In this document: positions 58,515 through 64,000 of the stretch, one piece after another
How positions within the stretch are numbered: the stretch's first letter is position 1
How the letters are laid out: each line of letters starts with the position of its first letter
Assembly (NCBI GenBank): GCA_019930625.1
Contig: CP082844.1
Location: forward strand, 6,138,001-6,202,000
From: Nocardia asteroides
Lineage (GTDB): Bacteria > Actinomycetota > Actinomycetes > Mycobacteriales > Mycobacteriaceae
Length of the DNA: 64,000 bases
Reading direction: 5' to 3'
Notes under the pieces: model-generated
Told to the model about the DNA's origin: nothing
What the model saw: the letters and a program-made list of their open reading frames with translations, nothing else
Databases searched by the model: none
Made by a program: the position numbers and the translations under genes

Positions 58515-59402
58515 TCAGTGTGCGTCGGCGTACTTCTCCATGATCTCGATCGACTTGTCCGGACGCTCGGCCTGGACGCTGAGCCGGTCCATGACCGACA
58601 GATACAGCGCCAGGTCCTGCCGCCGCTCGAGATACAGCGCGCTGGTCAATTGTTCGAGATACACGATGTCCGGAAGTTCGGACTCGGCGAAGCGCAGGAT
58701 ACTGAAGGAACTACCCGCCGCGGCGTGCTCGCCCGCAGTGAACGGCAGTACCTGGATCGTCACGTTCGGCAGCTTCGCAAGCCTGACGAGGTGCAGCATC
58801 TGCTCCCGATGGACCTGCGGTCCACCGACGGGCCGGTGCAGCACCGCTTCATCGATCACTGCCCAGACCACCGGCGGGTCCGAGCGGAACAGGATTTCCT
58901 GCCTGCGCTGACGCACCGCGACCCGACGATCCGTGTCGGCGTCCTCGTGCCCGAGCGCCACGACCGCCCTGGCGTATTCGGGCGTTTGCAGCAGGCCGGG
59001 AACAAGATGCGACTCATAGGTACGGATCTTGCTCGCGGCCTGTTCCAGACCGAGGTAGGTACCGAACCACTGGGGCAGCAGGTCGCTGTAGCGATGCCAC
59101 CAGCCGGGCTCGTTGGCCTGCCTGGCCAGCTCGAGGAACGACTCGCGCTCCTCGGGATCGTGGACGCCGTACAGGGTCAGCAGGTCGCGGATGTCGCGTT
59201 CCTTGAAGCCGGTACGGCCCAACTCGAGTCGACTGATCTTGGCATGCGAGCCTCGGATCGCATCACCCGCGGCCTCGCGGGTGATGCCCTTCTTGTCCCG
59301 AAGCTTGCGCAACTGGCCGCCCAATGCGATGCGTAGCACAGTCGGACCACGTTCCGCGACAACGGATTGCACGTGACCATCGTCATCGGGTTCAGCGATC
59401 AT
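58515..59402 (-). CDS. XRE/DUF5753 (Scr1-type) regulator, copy 3
   Basis: 295 residues. LGGQLRKLRDKKGITREAAG, DAIRGSHAKISRLELGRTGF is the HTH; WFGTYLGLEQAASKIRTYES, HLVPGLLQTPEYARAVVALG and VTIQVLPFTAGEHAAAGSSF are DUF5753. It is more distant from copies 1 and 2 than they are from each other. It is preceded by a DUF397 gene in the same direction (90-bp gap), which gives the canonical pair. In Streptomyces such pairs (WhiJ, AbaA-like) regulate development and secondary metabolism; here the target could be the shared promoters. Confidence 0.9.
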   Translation of the reverse strand: MIAEPDDDGHVQSVVAERGPTVLRIALGGQLRKLRDKKGITREAAGDAIRGSHAKISRLELGRTGFKERDIRDLLTLYGVHDPEERESFLELARQANEPGWWHRYSDLLPQWFGTYLGLEQAASKIRTYESHLVPGLLQTPEYARAVVALGHEDADTDRRVAVRQRRQEILFRSDPPVVWAVIDEAVLHRPVGGPQVHREQMLHLVRLAKLPNVTIQVLPFTAGEHAAAGSSFSILRFAESELPDIVYLEQLTSALYLERRQDLALYLSVMDRLSVQAERPDKSIEIMEKYADAH

Positions 59403-59492
59403 CGAGTTCGTCTCCGATACTCCGGGGTTTGCCCACAGTGTGTCACAACCAGCTGACGGGAGACACACCGTACCGACCGCTAATGCTACCGC

Positions 59493-59714
59493 TCAGCTAG
59501 TCAAATAGTCGAACTCTCCGGCCTTCGCGCCACGGACGAACGCATCGATCTCCGGACGCGTGTAAAGGAGGATACCGCCCTCCGGATCCCGCGAGTTGCG
59601 CACGGCCACCTGGCCGTTGGCCGCCTCGGCCACCTCGACGCAGTTGCCGCTGGGATTGCTGAAGGAACTCTTGCGCCAAGTTCCGATGATCTCGTTGGTG
59701 GATGTATCCGACAT
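59493..59714 (-). CDS. DUF397 protein
   Basis: 73 residues. WRKSSFSNPSGNCVEVAEAA, NGQVAVRNSRDPEGGILLYT, RPEIDAFVRGAKAGEFDYL contains the family hallmarks: W-K/R-S-S-x-S, N-C-V-E-V, V-R-D/N-S-K/R and F/Y-x-x-x-K-x-G-x-F/L. DUF397 proteins pair with DUF5753 XRE regulators, and some pairs act like toxin-antitoxin or signalling modules. It is the first gene of the XRE copy-3 operon; its promoter region carries the TGCATCTG-type motif. Confidence 0.92.
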   Translation of the reverse strand: MSDTSTNEIIGTWRKSSFSNPSGNCVEVAEAANGQVAVRNSRDPEGGILLYTRPEIDAFVRGAKAGEFDYLTS

Positions 59715-59731
59715 CTTCCCCACTCCTCGGT

Positions 59732-59800
59732 TGCCGCAGTTAGGCGATTCGGTTCGTGCAGATGCACGTTCAAACGTTCTTGCATTTGCACCAACACCGG
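59732..59800 (-). promoter_or_regulatory. P3: diverged relative of the shared element, before DUF397
   Basis: On the minus strand TGCAAATGCA (59790-59781) is followed by GTGCATCTGCAC (around 59768-59757), then a TAACTG-like -10 near 59742. The half sites resemble CAGATG/CATCTG of P1 and P2, but they are farther apart and the -10 is weak. If the same protein binds all three, the XRE/DUF397 operon would be autoregulated. Confidence 0.5.
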
Positions 59801-59994
59801 ACGATAGCACGAAGTTCGCGCTCTGTGCGCCCGCAGATTCGGACCATCCGGACGGGATTGTGAAACACGATCACCTCGCCCAGAAACACCGAGATCAGCT
59901 CCCCCGTCCGGCCCGCTCGACGAGGGTGAATCTTGTACTGTCGCAGTGCACATCGGATGTACCAGTCATTCGCGACACCTCCACGCGCCCACCC

Positions 59995-60022
59995 GCACGG
60001 CCGTGCCGCGGACAGTTTTTTT
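59995..60022 (+). promoter_or_regulatory. Attenuator-like hairpin with T7 run before the methyltransferase
   Basis: GCACGG/CCGTGC (59995-60006) is a 12-bp palindrome, followed after 9 nt by seven T (60016-60022), rare in this GC-rich DNA. It lies 19-46 bp before the methyltransferase ATG. Could be an attenuator or a terminator of an upstream transcript. Confidence 0.5.
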
Positions 60023-60040
60023 GCCGAGGAGTCCAACCCC

Positions 60041-60838
60041 ATGCCCGAAGACCACAGCCCCCTCATCCGGACCGACATCCCCCACTCCGCGCGGATCTGG
60101 AACTACTGGATGGGCGGCAAGGACTACTACGAGATCGACCGCATCGCAGGCGACGCCGGCATCGAAGTCGATCCGGACATCACCACCATGGCGATGCAGT
60201 CGCGCCAATTCCTCATTCGCGCGGTGCGTTACCTCGCCGGCGAGCAGGGCATCCGCCAGTTTCTCGATATCGGCACCGGCCTGCCCACCATGCAGAACAC
60301 CCACGAAGTCGCCCAGAGCGTCGCGCCCGAGTCCCGGATCGTCTACGTGGACAACGATCCCCTGGTGCTCACGCACGCGCGAGCGCTACTCACCAGCACC
60401 ACCCCGGAAGGCGTGACCACCTACATCGACGCCGACTACCACGATCCCGAGCTGATCGTCGCCGACGCCAAGCACGTCCTGAACTTCAACGAGCCGGTCG
60501 CCGTGATGTTCATGGGCGTGCTCGGCCACGCCAAGACATACGACGATCTGCTCCGGATCGTGCACACCGTGCTGGACGCCGTTCCGTCGGGCAGCTACCT
60601 GGTGATGTGGGACGGCACCGACGACAGCAAGGCGTATGTCACGCTGTGCGAGAACTACACCGGCACCGGCGGCACTCCTTATGTCCCCCGCCCACAGGCG
60701 CAGATCAAGGCCGTCTTCGATGGTTTGGAGCTCGTGGAGCCCGGTTTCGTGTCGATTACGCAGTGGCGCTCGGGCGCGACCGAGGTCGGGGAGGCCCGGC
60801 CGATCTCCGCCTACGGTGGGGTCGCACGCAAGCCGTAA
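60041..60838 (+). CDS. DUF574/SAV2177-type SAM-dependent methyltransferase
   Basis: 265 residues. RTDIPHSARIWNYWMGGKDY, YEIDRIAGDAGIEVDPDITT mark the N-terminal signature of this family; FLDIGTGLPTMQNTHEVAQS is the SAM-binding motif I, RIVYVDNDPLVLTHARALL motif II. It likely methylates an unknown acceptor in the cytoplasm. DUF574 genes commonly sit beside XRE/DUF397 pairs in actinomycetes; here it is divergent from DUF397. No strong ribosome site, GAGG about 10 nt upstream. A good hairpin terminator follows. Confidence 0.9.
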   Translation: MPEDHSPLIRTDIPHSARIWNYWMGGKDYYEIDRIAGDAGIEVDPDITTMAMQSRQFLIRAVRYLAGEQGIRQFLDIGTGLPTMQNTHEVAQSVAPESRIVYVDNDPLVLTHARALLTSTTPEGVTTYIDADYHDPELIVADAKHVLNFNEPVAVMFMGVLGHAKTYDDLLRIVHTVLDAVPSGSYLVMWDGTDDSKAYVTLCENYTGTGGTPYVPRPQAQIKAVFDGLELVEPGFVSITQWRSGATEVGEARPISAYGGVARKP

Positions 60839-60869
60839 GACCCCTGGACACGAAATTACAAGCGGCACA

Positions 60870-60912
60870 GTGGCGGTCGCCGGTTCCATACCGGCGACGG
60901 CCACCGCTTTTT
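60870..60912 (+). terminator. Rho-independent terminator of the methyltransferase
   Basis: GTGGC-x-GTCGCCGG pairs with CCGGCGAC-x-GCCAC (one mismatch) across a 7-nt loop, followed by CGC and five T, 32 bp after the stop. One of the few U-tailed terminators in the window. Confidence 0.85.
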
Positions 60913-60920
60913 CTGCGACC

Positions 60921-60966
60921 GATCGTGCAGATGTACTTGCATCTGTAAGCGACGGAGGCATAGACT
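60921..60966 (+). promoter_or_regulatory. Shared promoter/operator, copy P2
   Basis: CAGATG-N6-CATCTG (60928-60945) with TTGCAT -35 (60937-60942), 18-bp spacer and TAGACT -10 (60961-60966). Near-identical to P1. It begins only 9 bp after the T-run of the preceding terminator. Followed by a leader of about 90 nt with a 9-bp stem, then the gene at 61064. Confidence 0.8.
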
Positions 60967-60989
60967 CGAAGACGAAATCAGGGAGATAC

Positions 60990-61035
60990 GCAGGGAGTTC
61001 GAGCCCGCGTCGCCAGCACGCCGAGCACTCCCTGC
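60990..61035 (+). promoter_or_regulatory. Stem in the P2 leader
   Basis: GCAGGGAGT and ACTCCCTGC form a perfect 9-bp stem with a 28-nt loop in the 5' leader, between P2 and the ribosome site (GAGGGG at about 61052). No riboswitch class was recognised. It could affect translation or act as a protein site. Confidence 0.45.
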
Positions 61036-61063
61036 CGCACGTTCGGACGCGAGGGGTAGTCGA

Positions 61064-61300
61064 ATGATCGAGCCATTTCGAACTCCCCACCGGGTTGCCG
61101 TCATCGATGGCGCCGGTGCCGAAGCCTTGCGCCAATACCCTGCGCCCGATTTCTCCCTGTCCGACTGCGGGGTGGAGCCCCGTGGCCTCACCTACCGGCA
61201 GGCGCGCGACATCCTCTATGCCCACGAAGTCCACGGCCCGCAATGCAGGCAGTGGCTGGCCGCCGCCGCCTACTTGTCAGCCGGGCTGGACGACGAGTAG
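61064..61300 (+). CDS. Uncharacterised small protein in the P2 transcript
   Basis: 78 residues: VAVIDGAGAEALRQYPAPDF, SLSDCGVEPRGLTYRQARDI, LYAHEVHGPQCRQWLAAAAY. Mostly helical in the second half, with two cysteines (DCG and QCR). No family recognised. GAGGGG lies 8 nt before the ATG. It is controlled by the P2 element that matches P1, so it is likely co-regulated with the small gene at 58038. Confidence 0.68.
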   Translation: MIEPFRTPHRVAVIDGAGAEALRQYPAPDFSLSDCGVEPRGLTYRQARDILYAHEVHGPQCRQWLAAAAYLSAGLDDE

Positions 61301-61536
61301 ACGAAGACTTCTTCTGACACGCAAAGACATCCACTCCAGCGCGTACCTCGCTCCAGCACGCTGAGCGGCGTGCGGCGTGCCCAGCGTCGGAGTCACGATC
61401 GCCGCATCGCGTAATGCGACGACAACCAATCGATCTCACAGATCACTCCCGGTGTCCACGGCCCTTTCGTATAGTGATCGATCGACTCGGGCGCGATTTC
61501 TCACACGCCTGGCGTGGCACTTGGAGCGAACTCGTA

Positions 61537-62799
61537 ATGACATACTCCGCGTTGGATCTGTCCGCCGACTCGTCCGACTCGGTACTGGAAATCGGCGGCC
61601 GACCGGCTTCGGCGCCCTTGCAGAACACCGACAGCGTGGCCACGCACATGGTCGGATACCTAGAGAACGTCATGGCTCCGTGCCGCAGCTTGCCCGGCGA
61701 ACATGTACGCGGCGACGTCACGAAACTCACTCGCAGCTGCCTGAACCTCGCCGCCGAGATGTTCGACCGGCGTACCGTGCCGGACGAGCGACAGCTGGGC
61801 CCGGTACGCGCGACGGCCGCCCGCTGGGCCCGCGAGAGCGTGCCGCTGAGCACTATCCTGCGCGCTTACCACGAGGGACTGCGCATCGCCTTCGGCCTGG
61901 TCACCGCGCGAGCCGAGGCCGACGACGTCGATGAGGTGCTCGTCGCCGCCGATCTGCTGTTGGAGCTGCTGGAGGCGATCACCGCGGCGGTGTCCGACGC
62001 CTACGTCGACGAACAGCGCCTGGTGGCAAAGGAACATCAGACGGCGACACAGACGCTCGCCTCGGCGCTGCTCAGCGGTCGTGGCAGTTCGGCTCTGGCG
62101 CGCCAGACCGGCATTCCGATCGCGGAGTCCTATCAGGTTGTCGCGCTGTCGATTCCGGAGCATCCGGACGAGCGCGATCCGCGCGTCGACGGCAACGTCG
62201 CCGCGCGCCGCAAGCTACGGCGGCTGCAATCCGAGCTGGCCACCGTGTTCGCCTCGCGTGCGCTGGCCCTGCTCAGCGCCAAGGGCGGCACACTGCTCAT
62301 CCCGTTCGGTGACGAGACCGATACCGTCCTCACGGAGACGACACTCGCGCTGCTGGCCGACGCCGCCGAGGTTGCGCTCACCGCCACCGTCGTCCCGACC
62401 GATACCGAGCAGATCCCCGAATCGGCCGATCAGGCGCACGAGCTGCTCAATCTCGTGCGCGTCGGCGCCCGGCCGCCCGGCCTCTATCAGATGTCCGATC
62501 TGGCAGTGGAATATCAGCTCACCCGCAGCGGCCCGGCGACGCGGCGGATCGCGACCATCCTCGACCCGCTCGACGCCCATCCCGAACTGTTCGACACCAT
62601 GCGCGCCTACCTCGGCAACGACATGAACCGGCAGCTCACCGCGCGCCAACTGTACGTGCATCCCAATACCGTCGACTACCGCCTGCGCCGCATCGCCCAG
62701 TTGACCTCGATCGATCTGGCGACCTCGGCGGGCATCTCGCAGGCGGCGATCGCCCTGCTCGCCCGCGACCTGGACCGCAGCGTCGCGCGCCGCCTCTGA
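61537..62799 (+). CDS. PucR/CdaR-type transcriptional regulator (full length)
   Basis: 420 residues. An RsbRD-like N-terminal helical domain (residues 60-200: RWARESVPLSTILRAYHEGL, VDEQRLVAKEHQTATQTLAS) is followed by a central GGDEF-like segment (IPIAESYQVVALSIPEHPDE, LALLSAKGGTLLIPFGDETD). The C-terminal PucR helix-turn-helix reads DMNRQLTARQLYVHPNTVDY, RLRRIAQLTSIDLATSAGIS. The truncated paralogue at 38167 lacks exactly this last part. Targets unknown. The ATG at 61537 has GGAG upstream; a longer frame is not supported. Confidence 0.88.
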   Translation: MTYSALDLSADSSDSVLEIGGRPASAPLQNTDSVATHMVGYLENVMAPCRSLPGEHVRGDVTKLTRSCLNLAAEMFDRRTVPDERQLGPVRATAARWARESVPLSTILRAYHEGLRIAFGLVTARAEADDVDEVLVAADLLLELLEAITAAVSDAYVDEQRLVAKEHQTATQTLASALLSGRGSSALARQTGIPIAESYQVVALSIPEHPDERDPRVDGNVAARRKLRRLQSELATVFASRALALLSAKGGTLLIPFGDETDTVLTETTLALLADAAEVALTATVVPTDTEQIPESADQAHELLNLVRVGARPPGLYQMSDLAVEYQLTRSGPATRRIATILDPLDAHPELFDTMRAYLGNDMNRQLTARQLYVHPNTVDYRLRRIAQLTSIDLATSAGISQAAIALLARDLDRSVARRL

Positions 62800-62893
62800 C
62801 GTGAGGCGAACCGTGGCCTGTAATGGATTCGTGCTGGTCACCGGACTACGAACTTGCGATCCTGGTAATGCCGCGACGTCTGGATGGTGAAAC

Positions 62894-63328
62894 ATGCGAA
62901 TTTCGGAGATCCTGCGCAGGAAGGGCAGCGACGTGGCCACGGTCGCACCCGACACGACCGTCCGCAGACTGCTGGCCACCCTGGCCGAACGGAACATCGG
63001 TGCGGTCGTCGTCTCTCCCGACGGCGACGCGATCGCGGGGATCGTCTCCGAGCGCGACGTGGTACGCAGTCTGCACGCCCGCGGCGCGGCCCTGCTGGAC
63101 ACGCCGGTCTCGGCGATCATGACCTCCGAAGTACGCACCTGCACACCCGACGACCGGGTCGACGGCCTGCGCCGCACCATGACCGAACACCGCATCCGGC
63201 ACCTGCCCGTGGTGCACGAGGGCAGGCTGGTCGGCATCGTCAGCATCGGCGACGTGGTGAAGAGCGCGATCTCCGAATTGGCGACCGAACGCGAACACCT
63301 CGTCGAGTACCTGCAGGGCAGGTACTAG
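62894..63328 (+). CDS. CBS-domain protein
   Basis: 144 residues made of two CBS motifs: VATVAPDTTVRRLLATLAER/NIGAVVVSPDG with IVSERDVVRSL, and VRTCTPDDRVDGLRRTMTEH/RIRHLPVVHEG with IVSIGDVVKSAI. CBS pairs bind adenosyl nucleotides and act as energy sensors. A stand-alone protein of this kind usually has unknown partners. Its stop codon overlaps the stop of the convergent PPOX gene (CTAG). Confidence 0.9.
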   Translation: MRISEILRRKGSDVATVAPDTTVRRLLATLAERNIGAVVVSPDGDAIAGIVSERDVVRSLHARGAALLDTPVSAIMTSEVRTCTPDDRVDGLRRTMTEHRIRHLPVVHEGRLVGIVSIGDVVKSAISELATEREHLVEYLQGRY

Positions 63329-63756
63329 AACTCGCTCGGGTTCCCCAGGTCGGCCGAGAGCCAGCGCTCCGGCCGCAGGAAGACCGCGACCTGCTCGCCG
63401 TAGGCCTCGGCCGCCTTCAGATAGGCGTCGACCGATTCGGCGGGCAGGTACCGCGCCGCCATCTCGCGGTGCTGCTCGTCGGTCATCGGGGTGATCCGGG
63501 TGACCGGGCCCTCCACACTCACATACCGCACCGTGGGTTCGACCTGCTGAACCATCAGACCGAACCGGCCGGCCTCCCGGATGTAGCGCATCTTCCGTGA
63601 CTCCGGGCCGGTCAGGATCCACGCCTCGCCACCGGGGCTGTAGTGATACCAGATCGGGAGGGTGAGCGGGGCACGACCGGAACCCGCGGCCACCGAGAAC
63701 GCGGCCACATGCGGCTGAGCCAGGAACTCTTGACGCTGTTCGGAGGTCAGAGGCAT
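63325..63756 (-). CDS. Pyridoxamine 5'-phosphate oxidase-fold protein (Rv1155-like)
   Basis: 143 residues. LAQPHVAAFSVAAGSGRAPL, TLPIWYHYSPGGEAWILTGP, ESRKMRYIREAGRFGLMVQQ, VRYVSVEGPVTRI is the split-barrel flavin/F420-binding fold of the Rv1155 type. Such enzymes bind FMN or F420; several reduce or oxidise small molecules. The ATG at 63756 is preceded by GAC-rich sequence without a clear ribosome site; longer starts are not convincing. Confidence 0.85.
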   Translation of the reverse strand: MPLTSEQRQEFLAQPHVAAFSVAAGSGRAPLTLPIWYHYSPGGEAWILTGPESRKMRYIREAGRFGLMVQQVEPTVRYVSVEGPVTRITPMTDEQHREMAARYLPAESVDAYLKAAEAYGEQVAVFLRPERWLSADLGNPSEF

Positions 63757-63865
63757 GTCGTCCAGGCTAGTCGTGAAAGACCTTGTCCGCGAGAAAACTT
63801 CGAAGTCCGTACCAAAAATGCGTATCGTGGGTGACGTCCTGGTTACCGGTGAAGGGAGCGTCGCG

Positions 63866-64000
63866 TTGCGGTCCCCTGCCCCGAGATCGCCGGTGACGCG
63901 GGCCGAAGCGGCCACCCGGTTACCGGAGACGCCGCCGTTCGCGCCTACCACGGTCCGGTCGATGTTCCCGGCGCTCACCGCGGCCTCCGAGGTCTACCTC
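63866..64000 (+). CDS. Unidentified gene, N-terminal part (runs off the window)
   Basis: An open frame runs to the end of the window: from a TTG at 63866 (GAAGGGAG 7 nt upstream) it reads RSPAPRSPVTRAEAATRLPE, TPPFAPTTVRSMFPALTAAS, EVYL. An in-frame ATG at 63818 has no ribosome site. The start region is Pro-rich and not recognisable. It is divergent from the PPOX gene. Confidence 0.4.
   Translation, partial: MRSPAPRSPVTRAEAATRLPETPPFAPTTVRSMFPALTAASEVYL

Overview
The window is high-GC actinobacterial DNA and most resembles Nocardia or a close mycolic-acid-containing relative (Mycobacteriales). Pointers are an antigen-85-like mycolyltransferase, two fused HadA/HadB-type dehydratases, an acyl-CoA carboxylase beta chain, a stearoyl-ACP-type desaturase, an Rv1733c-like membrane protein, three secreted lipases, and XRE(DUF5753)/DUF397/SAM-methyltransferase sets. 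The genus is inferred from gene content; no rRNA or tRNA gene was seen.

Layout. 0-8.3 kb: start of a molybdopterin oxidoreductase, scattered enzymes and a dense set of decayed gene fragments (YczE, alpha/beta hydrolase, LacI, GNAT, TauE/SafE, serine hydrolase). 8.4-13.3 kb: a divergent EamA exporter/MocR regulator pair with overlapping start codons, a Cmx/CmrA-like drug exporter preceded by a translationally coupled 41-codon ORF, and a Gly-Trp-rich secreted protein. 13.4-31.5 kb: small regulator/enzyme modules, several with visible operators: TetR-RidA, MarR-hydrolase, MerR/HEAT plus HEAT, PadR versus NTF2-SGNH, an ECF41 sigma factor, TetR-hydrolase. It also holds frameshifted YciI and NmrA genes. 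31.7-41.2 kb: lipid and cell-envelope genes: secreted lipase, YdcF, fused HadAB copy 1 (catalytic residues lost), LLM oxidoreductase, mycolyltransferase coupled to a desaturase, a truncated PucR-type regulator, AccD.

41.3-46.7 kb is a mobile-element graveyard: frameshifted IS3 and IS630 transposases, an IS701-like C-terminal remnant and three copies of a 12-bp repeat. Inside it sit a 53-residue secreted peptide with its own consensus promoter and perfect hairpin terminator, a sterol-desaturase-family hydroxylase and a second YdcF protein. 46.7-57.7 kb: TetR plus Rv1733c-like gene, two XRE paralogues, intact HadAB copy 2, three lipases, a DUF2599 protein, an NAD-binding protein and a monooxygenase. 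57.8-62.8 kb: two nearly identical promoter/operator elements drive small uncharacterised genes on either side of an XRE/DUF397 operon and a DUF574-type SAM methyltransferase. A full-length PucR regulator follows. The window ends with CBS and PPOX proteins and an unidentified partial gene.

The most promising undescribed items are the shared promoter/operator around the XRE/DUF397/methyltransferase set, the small secreted Cys-Cys peptide module, the leader ORF before the drug exporter, the overlapping divergent start codons, and the HadAB paralogue without its catalytic dyad.
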